A stretch of 64,000 nucleotides of DNA, taken from positions 62,001 through 126,000 of the forward strand of contig CAWIXM010000025.1 of assembly GCA_963840055.1 (NCBI GenBank), given 5' to 3'. Source of the DNA: Rhodoplanes sp963840055 (GTDB taxonomy: Bacteria; Pseudomonadota; Alphaproteobacteria; Rhizobiales; Xanthobacteraceae). Under the pieces are notes generated by a model. It saw only the letters and a list, made by a program, of their open reading frames with translations. It did not search any database and was not told the origin of the DNA. Positions 54,863-63,118 of this stretch are shown one piece after another; the first letter of the stretch is position 1; the number at the start of each line of letters is the position of its first letter. The translations under genes and the position numbers were made by a program.

Positions 54863-56491
54863 ATGACGCCACGCCTTCCCTACGTAGTGGTGTTCACTAT
54901 TCCTCTCCTCGCGCTAACCCCACTCGCGCAGGCGCAGCAGCCCGCGGTGCGCGCAGAAAGCGGCGGCGTCGCGATCGGCGGCAGCGTCAGCGGATCGACC
55001 ATCACGATCGGGTATACGATCGAGCAATACAAAGCCGGCTTGAAGACGCGGGCCGAGAAAATTCGCGCCGAGGAAGCGGAAAAGCGCGTCCAGCTTCAGA
55101 AGTTGGTGGAATTGACCGAGCGTGCCACCAGCGCCGAGAAGGACAAACTGCGCAGTCAGATTGCCGCCGTCGAAGCCGAGAAGCGCACGCTGGAAGCCCA
55201 GAGCAAAGGCGTCGCTGACCGACTAGCAAATTTGCAGGCAAGCTATGACGGGCTGGTGCAAAAGCTTAATGAGGCCAATGCCGCCCTGGAGGCGTTTGCG
55301 CCGCTGGTCTCCAAAGAGTCATTCGACCAAGCACGGGCGATGCTCAGCCGCGGTGATGTCCTTGGAGCCGAACGCAAGTTCATTGAGATTGCGAACACGG
55401 TGGCCAAGATACGCGCGCAGGCAGATGTGGTCGAAGCGCGCGCCATCTTCCAGGCGGGTGAGTTGGCCGAGCAGCGGATCGATTGGCGAGCCGCCTATGC
55501 TCACTATGCCCGCGCCGCGCGGCTGCAGCCAAACAATCGGCAATACGCCCAGGCTGCCGGAAGTTTGGCGGATAAGATGGGCGACTACCCCGCAGCGGCT
55601 TCATACGATGAAGCCGCATTAAATCTCGCTACTGCTGAGTTCGGCCCCGACGCCTCCGAAACCGCCACGGCATTAAACAATCTTGCGATAGCGTACCAAA
55701 AACTCGCGCGCTACACCGAGGCCGAGCCGCTCTTCCGGCGGGCGATCGCGATCTACGAAAAGGCTCTCGGCAAGGAACATCCCGCGGTTGCGTCCGTGTA
55801 CAACGCTTTCGCCCTTTTGCTTCACGCCCAGGGCAAGCTTGCCGAGGCCGAGCCGCTCTTCCGGCGAGCCATGGCGATCAGTGAAAAAGCTCTCGGCGAA
55901 GATCATTCCGCCATTGCGATCCGGTACAACAATCTCGCCGTATTGCTTCAGGCCCAGGGCAAGCTTGCCGAGGCCGAGCCGCTCTATCGGCGGGCGATCG
56001 CGATCAACGAGAAGGCGCTTGGCAAAGACCATCCCGGCGTTGCAACCGATTACAGCAATCTCGCCTTATTGCTTCAGGCCCAGGGCAAGTATGCCGAGGC
56101 CGAGCCGCTCTTGCGGCGGGCGATTGCGATTGACGAAAAGGCGCTCGGCAAAGACCATCCCACCGTCGCGACCCTGTACAACAATCTCGCCGGATTGCTT
56201 AAGACCCAGGGCAAGCTTGCCGAGGCCGAGCCGCTCTTCCGGCGGGCGATCGCGATCCACGAGAAGGCGCTGCGCAAAGACCATCCCGGCGTTGCAACCG
56301 ATTACAACAATCTCGCCTTATTGCTTCAGGCCCAGGGCAAGCTTGCCGAGGCCGAGCCGCTCTTGCGGCGGGCGATTGCGATATTTCAAACCAGCCTCGG
56401 GCCGCAGCACCCAAACACATTAACCGTCAAGAAAAACTACGACAGCTTGCGGGAACTCATGGACAGAAAGTCCCCGACGACCAGCCGATAA
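54863..56491 (+). CDS. Exported TPR protein sharing a Gly/Ser motif with the TIR protein
   Basis: 542 aa, in an operon with the TIR gene (9-bp gap). Signal peptide MTPRLPYVVVFTIPLLALTP, cut after AQA at about 24. Then SGGVAIGGSVSGSTIT (33-48), identical over 15 residues to the TIR tail. A long coiled coil follows (about 52-150, KTRAEKIRAEEAEKRVQLQK). Residues about 155-240 are helical. From about 255 to 525, six to seven 42-residue kinesin-light-chain-type TPRs (ALGKDHPGVATDYNNLALLL, QAQGKLAEAEPLLRRAIAI). TPR arrays bind protein partners, so this is a plausible periplasmic sensor or scaffold paired with the TIR effector through the shared motif. Complete, ending TTSR. Confidence 0.85.
   Translation: MTPRLPYVVVFTIPLLALTPLAQAQQPAVRAESGGVAIGGSVSGSTITIGYTIEQYKAGLKTRAEKIRAEEAEKRVQLQKLVELTERATSAEKDKLRSQIAAVEAEKRTLEAQSKGVADRLANLQASYDGLVQKLNEANAALEAFAPLVSKESFDQARAMLSRGDVLGAERKFIEIANTVAKIRAQADVVEARAIFQAGELAEQRIDWRAAYAHYARAARLQPNNRQYAQAAGSLADKMGDYPAAASYDEAALNLATAEFGPDASETATALNNLAIAYQKLARYTEAEPLFRRAIAIYEKALGKEHPAVASVYNAFALLLHAQGKLAEAEPLFRRAMAISEKALGEDHSAIAIRYNNLAVLLQAQGKLAEAEPLYRRAIAINEKALGKDHPGVATDYSNLALLLQAQGKYAEAEPLLRRAIAIDEKALGKDHPTVATLYNNLAGLLKTQGKLAEAEPLFRRAIAIHEKALRKDHPGVATDYNNLALLLQAQGKLAEAEPLLRRAIAIFQTSLGPQHPNTLTVKKNYDSLRELMDRKSPTTSR
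55730..56400 (+). repeat. 126-bp TPR-coding repeats
   Basis: At least five near-identical 126-bp units (for example around 55845, 55971, 56097, 56223 and 56349, each with GCCGAGGCCGAGCCGCTC) encode the TPR array. High DNA identity between units points to recent expansion or gene conversion. Confidence 0.85.
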
Positions 56492-56492
56492 G

Positions 56493-56785
56493 GTGCCGCC
56501 CATCGGCGACAAGCGATCCATTGCCATCAACGGCCACGACACCGGTATCTCCGTCGAAGACACCTTCTGGGAGGCTCTCAGGGAAATGGCCGCAGACCGG
56601 CGAATGTGGGCGCGTTGGGCGGGCACATCAAGGACTCGCGAACCCACTGCAATTTTTCTTCAGCAATTCGAGTTTACGTGCTCAATTTTTACAGAAGCAG
56701 GATTGCGGAAGCGGCCTGTGGCTCTAGCGTTCACGACCTACGCCGACGCCTCAGAAAGCGCGTGGAGACAGGTTCCCGGCCATAA
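56493..56785 (+). pseudogene. Ribbon-helix-helix (RHH_4-type) protein, frameshifted
   Basis: A GTG start right after the TPR gene. KRSIAINGHDTGISVEDTFW then EALREMAADRRM matches the RHH_4 (PF13467-like) start. At about 56605 one base is lost or gained, and the rest continues in the next frame as VGALGGHIKDSRTHCNFSSA then IRVYVLNFYRSR, ending at 56785. The intact form binds DNA as a dimer. Its position suggests it belonged to the TIR/TPR operon, or that the unit inserted before it. Confidence 0.7.
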
Positions 56786-56789
56786 CAAC

Positions 56790-57422
56790 TTATCCGGTCG
56801 TCGCTGCACGATGCGTCCCGTCGCCAAGCACCCTCAGAACCGTACCGACCCCCACGTGAAGATCGGTGGCGATCCGGCGAATTCCTAGGCCTCTAGTGCG
56901 GGCCTTCCTAATTGCGGTGACCTTCGCGGCGTCGGAGTCCTCCAGGCGCTTCCGCCCGAGCGCTCGACCCTCTGACCGTGCCCGCGCAATTCCGGCCAGC
57001 ACACGCTCACGGATCATCGCCCGTTCGAACTCGGCAAACACGCCCATCATTTGAAACATGGCTCGGCCAGACGGAGTAGACGTGTCCAGCCCCTGCTGAT
57101 GCAGAAACAAGTCAACCTTCTTTGCGTGGAGGTCTTTGAGGAATTCGAGCAGATCAGTCAGGGATCGCCCGAGCCGATCGACCGACCAAGCAGCGACCAT
57201 ATCGAACTCGCGCCGGGCGACTGCCCTCATCATCGCAGCAAAGCCCGGACGCTGATCGCGCCCCTTGGCACCCGAAATGCCGGCGTCCTCGAAAACCGCG
57301 ACGACCTCCCAACCGTGGCGCTTGGCCACCGCCTCAAGTTGGCGGCGCTGGTTGCGGGTGGTCTGCTCCGACGTGCTGACGCGCAAATAAAGGGCGACGG
57401 GCTTTCTGGATTGCTTGGGCAT
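56790..57422 (-). CDS. Serine resolvase/invertase, 210 aa
   Basis: The start MPKQSRKPVALYLRVSTSEQ is chosen; GAGGAA precedes it. Catalytic Ser16 (LRVST), then GWEVVAVFEDAGISGAKGRD, RREFDMVAAWSVDRLGRSLT and GVFAEFERAMIRERVLAGIA complete the resolvase domain. The C-terminal helix-turn-helix reads GLGIRRIATDLHVGVGTVLR. The closest types are Tn3-like resolvases and DNA invertases. It points toward the TIR/TPR unit, so it may be part of the vehicle that brought it. Intact. Confidence 0.85.
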   Translation of the reverse strand: MPKQSRKPVALYLRVSTSEQTTRNQRRQLEAVAKRHGWEVVAVFEDAGISGAKGRDQRPGFAAMMRAVARREFDMVAAWSVDRLGRSLTDLLEFLKDLHAKKVDLFLHQQGLDTSTPSGRAMFQMMGVFAEFERAMIRERVLAGIARARSEGRALGRKRLEDSDAAKVTAIRKARTRGLGIRRIATDLHVGVGTVLRVLGDGTHRAATTG

Positions 57423-57645
57423 GGTGAATTCCTCACGCCCCAATATGGCTAAGGATATTCAGAAAAGCAATATATATTGAACATACAAAATGGACCTTGA
57501 TAGCCTTTGATCTGACTCGGGTTTTTCGTGACCTTCGCCGCAGGGTTTTCGGAACAGGGGAGAGGGCTGAGCATTCAGGTGCGCCGATAACCGGCCTGCA
57601 TCGGGACTTCAGCGCAAATCACGGGCGCGCGTACTTGAAGAGGAG

Positions 57646-58866
57646 CGCCGTTTCAAATCCGAAGTGCAACAGGGCAGCATAGACGGCATGGCGGAGTGAG
57701 TGGCGGGGGAAAGGGTCGGGGTCAAGGGCTTTAGTCGCCGGAGACGATGCGAGCGCAGCGAGCACCCTTGAGGCCGACGTTTTCTCCCGCCAGACTTTGC
57801 CATGTTGTGTATGCCGGTTTTTCTGGCGGTCAGATGGAAGACTATCCTTGCGTGGGACAGCACATCTCACGGAGGAAAAATGCCCGAAGGCTATCTCCAT
57901 CTGACCTGCGAACAACGCTGCCAGATTTACGCGCTCTTGCAAAGCGGCCACTCGCAAGCCCACATCGCGCGGCAAATTGGCGTCGATCCGTCGACGATCA
58001 GCCGCGAGCTTGTTCGCAACACCGGCGCGCGCGGCTATCGCTTCAAGCAAGCGCACGAGAAGGCCTCGCAGAGACGCCAAGAGGCCTCGGACAAGCCGCG
58101 CAAAATAACGCCAGATTTGGTGGAGCTGATCGAAGAAAAACTGACGCAAGGGCAGTGGAGTCCCGATCAGATCAGCGGGCGTCTGGCGAAGGATGGCGTC
58201 GCCTTTATCAGTCACGAGCGCATCTATCAGCATGTCTGGAAAGACAAGAAAGACGGGGGCACGCTGTATCTTCACTTGCGTCACAGCGGCAAAAAATACA
58301 ACAGGCGCAAGGGCAAGAATTCGGGGCGCGGGCTGATTCCGAACCGCGTCGATATCGATCAGCGGCCTCCTATTGTCGCCGCAAAAAGCCGCATCGGAGA
58401 CTGGGAGGCCGACACGATTATCGGCGCCAATCACAAAGGCGTTGTCATGTCGCACGTCGAGCGAACCTCCAAATACACCAAGCTCGCCAAACTGCCGGAC
58501 AAGAACGCGGACTCTGTCGTGCAGGCCTGCGCACGCGTGCTCTTGCCGCTCGCTGACCAAATCGAAACAATCACTTACGACAATGGAAAAGAGTTCGCCT
58601 CTCACGCCCAAATCGCAACCTCGCTGGGGGCACTATCCTATTTTGCCAAGCCCTATCACTCGTGGGAACGCGGCCTCAACGAACACACTAACGGCCTCTT
58701 CAGGCAGTACTTCCCAAAAGGTTCCGACTTCTCTATTTTGTCCGATGCCGATGTCCAAAGGGTCGAGGACAAACTCAACTCTCGCCCCAGAAAAACACTC
58801 GGCTACCAAACCCCTCGCGAGATTTTCTTCAGCGCCAGAAATCTGCCCGTTGCACTTCACTGTTGA
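57646..58866 (+). mobile_element. IS30-family element, copy 2 (intact gene, right end missing)
   Basis: The left end CGCCGTTTCAAATCCGAAG at 57646 matches copy 1 at 13366. After the stop codon at 58866 similarity to copy 1 ends, and the terminal GAAACGGCGT is absent. It is therefore a one-ended element. Confidence 0.75.
57880..58866 (+). CDS. IS30-family transposase, 328 aa
   Basis: The start MPEGYLHLTCEQRCQIYALL follows GGAGGAAAA. N-terminal HTH (LLQSGHSQAHIARQIGVDPS). DDE core: Asp in GDWEADTIIGANHK, Asp in ITYDNGKEFASH and Glu in WERGLNEHTNGLFRQYFPKG. The C-terminal phrase NSRPRKTLGYQTPREIF is complete. All residues needed for activity are present, so it could act on the ends of copy 1. 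Confidence 0.9.
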   Translation: MPEGYLHLTCEQRCQIYALLQSGHSQAHIARQIGVDPSTISRELVRNTGARGYRFKQAHEKASQRRQEASDKPRKITPDLVELIEEKLTQGQWSPDQISGRLAKDGVAFISHERIYQHVWKDKKDGGTLYLHLRHSGKKYNRRKGKNSGRGLIPNRVDIDQRPPIVAAKSRIGDWEADTIIGANHKGVVMSHVERTSKYTKLAKLPDKNADSVVQACARVLLPLADQIETITYDNGKEFASHAQIATSLGALSYFAKPYHSWERGLNEHTNGLFRQYFPKGSDFSILSDADVQRVEDKLNSRPRKTLGYQTPREIFFSARNLPVALHC

Positions 58867-58924
58867 ATGGGCGGAGCTAAAAACTGGGCGTCATGCCAGG
58901 GTGGGCGGCGAAGGCTCGAAACCG

Positions 58925-58987
58925 CCCGCGCCCCCACACAGCTGCTTTGAGCGGCTCACATCGTAAAGCCCCCGGCCCTGCCGGGGG
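58925..58987 (-). repeat. Solo end of an IS200/IS605 element
   Basis: On the reverse strand this reads the same hairpin pair as the end at 21095-21142: CCCCCGGC/GCCGGGGG (58969-58987) followed by the GATGTGAGCCGCTCAAAGC block. No transposase is attached. Confidence 0.65.
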
Positions 58988-58992
58988 ATACT

Positions 58993-59142
58993 TATTAACG
59001 TCCATAAGTAGTTGCACATTTTTATTGACAGGGCATCCATGTGCCAACTGCAAAACGACCTAGAAAAAATCAAGTTTTTCTACCAAAAACCATCGCTCAA
59101 ATATGCCGCCTGGCAGTGCATTTACTTATGGACTGATTAATA
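58993..59142. mobile_element. Second internally deleted IS630 derivative, 150 bp
   Basis: The same terminal repeats as 41406-41644 (left TATTAACGTCCATAAGTAGT, right end TTACTTATGGACTGATTAAT) with a larger internal deletion. Only the last 30 codons remain (MCQLQNDLEKIKFFYQKPSL then KYAAWQCIYLWTD). Confidence 0.7.
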
Positions 59143-59149
59143 CTCATCG

Positions 59150-59204
59150 GGCTACTCCGATCGCGGGCGAGCATTGAAGCCGAGAACATGACCCTGCGTC
59201 AGTA
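59150..59204 (+). pseudogene. IS transposase scrap
   Basis: Reads LLRSRASIEAENMTLRQ then a stop, the N-terminal coiled segment of the transposase family at 3071-4087. Confidence 0.5.
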
Positions 59205-59468
59205 GTGGACCTGACGGGGCAGCGTGGCGGGTGATTGTTAACCTATTCATGATGTGCGCGGCGGGATGTGCTCGCGCAATGTCTCCAGTCCCGTCCTCGA
59301 CCTGCTCTACCTGGACAGGCTTAATCTCGCAAGCGAGCCTAGGCCATCTTTCGATGGGAACTCATCCCTTGTCAGCAGATCGTCTGAGGCGCTAGTATAA
59401 GACATAAACCACTGCGGGATAGATTGCCCGTGAGGCTTTTAGAAGTCACAAGATGTTGGAGTTTAAAA
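59205..59468. other. Upstream region of the AIPR-like gene
   Basis: No gene. Base composition drops toward the AT-rich coding sequence that follows. A promoter is expected here but no clear -35/-10 pair can be named. Confidence 0.35.
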
Positions 59469-60112
59469 ATGACCTCTGCAAAAAAGGATTTATTGGCAGA
59501 AATAGGTGCGTCGGTTAAAGAGCTTGCGCGGCGTGGAGGGGTCTCAGAGGGGCGCGCCTTTGGCGCTTGGTACGCGGCAACACTTTTAGGCTTCAATGAA
59601 GACGAAGCACTAGAGGCCATGTTGTCCGACGGACCAGAAGACCAAGGTATAGATGTCCTTCTGACTGACAACCATAATTACAAAATAACCGCCCTACAAG
59701 CGCACTATCCAAACCGGCAAGACAAGGCCACACCGAAAGCAAAATGGGACGCGTTGGTTGCTGCTCTTCCAGCCTTGCAGAACCCAAAAGCGCTGAGGGA
59801 TGCAGGTCGCTCGGATATTGTAGACATCTTGGATGAGGTCGGAAGCGATCTTTCTGAGTACGAAATAGAGCTTGGCCTCGTGAGCATGGGATTACGATCA
59901 GATCAGATACGGAGAGCATGCAAGCAAACGAATATCTCGTTCTCAGGATCAAGGTTCTTTTATGATTCAGCAGAAGAAATACTTGACCAATACGCTATCA
60001 TTCGGTCTGCGGATAAATCTGTGCCAGAAGACACGCTATCGTTTGTCTCTGACGTTGTCGAAGATTCCGGGGATTACGGACGAGCATTCATAGGAACTGT
60101 CGAGGCATCGTA
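59469..60112 (+). pseudogene. N-terminal part of an AIPR-type abortive-infection protein, cut by IS66
   Basis: The ATG at 59469 follows TTGGAG. 214 codons: AFGAWYAATLLGFNEDEALE, DGPEDQGIDVLLTDNHNYKI (nuclease-like DxGID motif), TALQAHYP and a helical region ending DYGRAFIGTVEAS. The order fits the N-terminal restriction-endonuclease-like and linker part of AIPR (PF10592-type) phage-defence proteins, which would continue with the AIPR core. The stop TAA is supplied by the IS66 end (GTAACCG at 60110). Lower GC than its neighbours indicates transfer. A possible C-terminal piece lies at 62623. Family call is moderate. Confidence 0.6.
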
Positions 60113-60210
60113 ACCGTCCGATAGCGGCCGCCTTGCGGGCACAGAGTTGATCCGATCTCTTTTGCATCGGTGCAAGCACCGTCGTTTTCACTGATGCAAG
60201 AGAGGGTGTG

Positions 60211-60555
60211 ATGAGCCGAATTGAAGTTCTGTCGGGCCCGGAGCGGCGGCGACGGTGGAGCGCGGAAGAGAAGCGGTCGATCGTCGCGGAGGCTTTTGCG
60301 CCTGGCGCATCGGTCTGCGCGGTTGCCCGGCGGCGGGATGTTGTTCCCGGGCAGATTTATCGCTGGCGGAATGATCTACGGAGCGCTTCCCCGGGGTTTG
60401 CCGCGGTAGTGGTCGCGCCGGAGCCGAACGAGCGATTGACGGCGGGCGCGCCCGCGGTTGAGATCGAACTCGGCCGGGACATTCACGTTCGCATTGCGGC
60501 GACGGCACCCCAGGATTTAGTGTCGGCGGTCATCAAGGCGCTGGCGGCGCGATGA
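60211..60555 (+). CDS. tnpA: IS66 TnpA
   Basis: 114 aa, with GAGAGGG before the start. SGPERRRRWSAEEKRSIVAE then AVARRRDVVPGQIYRWRNDL is the helix-turn-helix of IS66 TnpA. The C-terminal part ends LVSAVIKALAAR. Needed together with TnpB and TnpC for transposition. Its stop overlaps the TnpB start (ATGA). Confidence 0.9.
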   Translation: MSRIEVLSGPERRRRWSAEEKRSIVAEAFAPGASVCAVARRRDVVPGQIYRWRNDLRSASPGFAAVVVAPEPNERLTAGAPAVEIELGRDIHVRIAATAPQDLVSAVIKALAAR

Positions 60556-60899
60556 TCCCGTTTCCGACCGGGGTTCGGGTATGGGTTGCGGCCGGCCATA
60601 CCGACATGAGGCGCGGAATGCGGGGCCTGGCCCTGCAGGTTCAGGAGGCGTTGAAGCGCGACCCGCACGCCGGCGATTTGTACGTTTTCCGGGGGCGCAA
60701 TGGTTCGCTGATAAAGATTCTCTGGCATGACGGCGTTGGCATGTCGCTTTACGCCAAGCGGCTGGAGCGTGGCCGGTTTGTTTGGCCATCGGCCGCGGCC
60801 GGCGTGGTATCGATCGCGCCGTCGCAACTCGCTTATATGCTGGACGGGATCGATTGGCGGAATCCCCAGCACACCTGGAGGCCGACGGCGGCCGGATGA
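60552..60899 (+). CDS. tnpB: IS66 TnpB
   Basis: 115 aa: FPTGVRVWVAAGHTDMRRGM, RGLALQVQEALKRDPHAGDL and YVFRGRNGSLIKILWHDGVG are the IS66 Orf2 signature. It overlaps tnpA by 4 bp, so it is translationally coupled. Biochemical role not defined, but required for IS66 transposition in studied members. Confidence 0.9.
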   Translation: MIPFPTGVRVWVAAGHTDMRRGMRGLALQVQEALKRDPHAGDLYVFRGRNGSLIKILWHDGVGMSLYAKRLERGRFVWPSAAAGVVSIAPSQLAYMLDGIDWRNPQHTWRPTAAG

Positions 60900-60980
60900 T
60901 CGCTGGACAAGCTGCGGCTCATTGACTCGGCGCACGGAATTGATCGCGTGAATCGGCGTTACTGTGCTGTCGTCGCGGTC

Positions 60981-62564
60981 ATGGCTGAGACGGCGGATCA
61001 TCTTCCCGAGGACGCGGCGGCGCTGAAGGCGGCGCTGATTGAGACGCGTGCCAAGCTGTCGGGCGCGGAAGCGCTGATCGCGCATCTGCAAGTGGTGATC
61101 GAGAAGATGAAGCGCGCGATGTTTGGTCCGCGCTCCGAGCGCAGCCAGCGGCTCATTGATCAACTGGAATTGCAGCTCGAGGAGCTGTCTGCGGCGGCGG
61201 GCGAGGACGCGGCGAAGGCCGAGGCGGCGCGCGTCCACGTGCAGGGCTTCACGCGGCGCCCGGGGACGCGGCGCAACTTTCCGGCCGATCTGCCGCGCCG
61301 ACGGATTGTTCACCCGGCGCCGACGTCGTGCCTGTGCTGCGGCGGGAGCAAGCTCTCCAAGATCGGCGAGGACGTCACCGAGACGCTCGACGTCATCCCC
61401 CGGCAATGGTTCGTGACCGAGCATGTGCGAGAGAAGTTCAGTTGCCGGTCCTGCGAGTTGATCACGCAGCCGCCGGCGCCGTTCCACGCGATCGCGCGCG
61501 GCTTTGCCGGCCCGAGCCTGCTGGCGATGATGCTGGTGGAGAAATACGCCAACCATCAGCCGCTCAACCGGCAGAGTGAGCAATATGCGCGCGAGGGGAT
61601 CGAGCTGTCGGTCTCAACCATGGCCGATCATGTCGGCGCCTGCGCGGCGACGTTGATGCCGCTTTATGAGCTGATCAAGGCGCACGTCTTCGCCGCCGAG
61701 CGCATTCATGGCGATGACACCACCGTGCCGGTGCTGGCGAAGACAAAGACCCGCACCGGGCGGATTTGGACCTATGTCCGTGATGACCGTCCGTTCGGCG
61801 GCGAGGCTCCGCCGGCCGCGGTGTTCTTCTACTCTCCGGACCGAGCGAGCATCCATCCCGAGCGGCATCTTTCGGGGTATTCCGGGATTCTTCAAGCCGA
61901 CGCCTACGCCGGGTTCAACAAGCTCTACGAGCCGAATCGAAAACCGGGACCGATCACAGAGGCGGGATGCTGGGCGCACGCGAGGCGCAAGCTGTTCGAG
62001 CTTGCCGACATCGCATCGAAGGCGCGCAACCGAACAGCGACGACGATATCGCCGATTGCTTTCGAGGCGGTTCAGAGGTTCGACGCCATCTTCGCGCTAG
62101 AACGCTTGATCAATGGCCTGTCGCCCGAAGCGCGCGCAGCCGTGCGCCGCAAAGACGTCGCACCGCTGGTGAACGATCTCATCGATTGGATGAAACGCGA
62201 GCGGGGCAAGCTCTCGCGCCACAATGAGGTCGCCAAGGCTTTTGACTACATGCTCAAACGCATCGACGTCTTCACGCGCTTTATTGATGATGGCCGCATT
62301 TGCTTGAGCAACAATGCGGCCGAGCGCGAACTGCGCGGGATTGCGCTCGGTCGGAAGTCATGGCTGTTTGCTGGCTCCGATCGCGGTGGTGAGCGCGCCG
62401 CGGTCATGCTGACGCTGATTCAAACGGCCAGGCTCAACGACGTCGATCCCCAGGCCTGGCTTGCCGACGTGCTGGCCAGAATCGCCGACCACAAGATCAC
62501 TGATCTCGCCGCGCTGCTGCCGTGGAATTGGCGCAGCCCGATCCCGCTCGCCCGCGCCGCCTGA
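60981..62564 (+). CDS. tnpC: IS66 TnpC transposase
   Basis: 527 aa; the ATG at 60981 is preferred (MAETADHLPEDAAALKAALI), with a GTG 33 bases upstream possible. N-terminal leucine-rich coiled coil with RAMFGPRSERSQRLIDQLEL. Zinc pairs CLCCGG and CRSCE. The DDE core has Asp in AERIHGDDTTVPVLAK, Asp in ILQADAYAGFNKLYEP and Glu in LSNNAAERELRGIALGRKSW. The C-terminal phrase DVDPQAWLADVLARIADHKI is typical. Complete; the element is probably active. Confidence 0.92.
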   Translation: MAETADHLPEDAAALKAALIETRAKLSGAEALIAHLQVVIEKMKRAMFGPRSERSQRLIDQLELQLEELSAAAGEDAAKAEAARVHVQGFTRRPGTRRNFPADLPRRRIVHPAPTSCLCCGGSKLSKIGEDVTETLDVIPRQWFVTEHVREKFSCRSCELITQPPAPFHAIARGFAGPSLLAMMLVEKYANHQPLNRQSEQYAREGIELSVSTMADHVGACAATLMPLYELIKAHVFAAERIHGDDTTVPVLAKTKTRTGRIWTYVRDDRPFGGEAPPAAVFFYSPDRASIHPERHLSGYSGILQADAYAGFNKLYEPNRKPGPITEAGCWAHARRKLFELADIASKARNRTATTISPIAFEAVQRFDAIFALERLINGLSPEARAAVRRKDVAPLVNDLIDWMKRERGKLSRHNEVAKAFDYMLKRIDVFTRFIDDGRICLSNNAAERELRGIALGRKSWLFAGSDRGGERAAVMLTLIQTARLNDVDPQAWLADVLARIADHKITDLAALLPWNWRSPIPLARAA

Positions 62565-62622
62565 CGTGACGGTGCCGTCAGCTCCGAAAGCGCCATCCCC
62601 GCGGCCCCTACCGGGTGGATAC

Positions 62623-62819
62623 TTGACACCTACGATCCGGAAGAGTTCAAAAGTGTACGCGCGGCATTACGCTCACCGAAATTCCTTCAGAAAATAGACA
62701 AAAAACTTAGGCTAAGGATGGCTAGGCACAAAGGTAAATTGGGCTTGCCTAACTTGGTAGCTGCATCGAAGTCAGCGTCTGGATCAGGTTCGACATTGCG
62801 AAAGAAGAGCCGCGCGTAG
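62623..62819 (+). pseudogene. C-terminal remnant of a low-GC gene, possibly the same AIPR gene
   Basis: Runs open from the IS66 end to a TAG at 62817: LDTYDPEEFKSVRAALRSPK then FLQKIDKKLRLRMARHKGK, ending SGSTLRKKSRA. Lys-rich, and lower GC like the fragment left of the IS66. The position and composition suggest the 3' end of the interrupted defence gene, but the middle is missing and the assignment is inference. Confidence 0.4.
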
Positions 62820-63118
62820 CACAACTGGCATCGCCGTCGCCGCCTTTGCAATTCTCGGGCGGGATACCGCCACAGCGCTGATGACAAGCTACGGCGCGTG
62901 GTTTGCTGGCTGTCGCACGGGGCTCTACGGCCTCGCGGGCCTGCTGCTCTAAACTTGTTATCCACAGGTTGGATGGTGCCGGCTTGAACTGGTGCTCTTG
63001 CGACTGAGCCGATCCAGCGGTGAGCTATGCGGGAATCTGGGTGACGACGGCTGAATGAAGGCGGCGTATCGAGGCGGGTGTCGAGCCTGCCAGAACCTCC
63101 CGAAAGGAGCGATACGCC
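62820..63118. other. Region between the defence-gene remnant and the IS256 gene
   Basis: No gene seen. It should contain the left end and promoter of the IS256 element; ends cannot be fixed from one side. Confidence 0.35.

Larger units (their letters stand above)
60110..62622. mobile_element. Complete IS66-family element
   Basis: Ends GTAACCGTCCGATAGCGGCC (60110-60129) and the imperfect inverse at 62603-62622 (GGCCCCTACCGGGTGGATAC), 15 of 20 bases matching. Three genes tnpA, tnpB and tnpC in order. No 8-bp target duplication is seen, so a deletion may have accompanied insertion. Confidence 0.8.

Noticed and set aside
56420..56647. Reverse frame at the end of the TPR gene
   Set aside because: Antisense to the TPR and RHH coding sequence.
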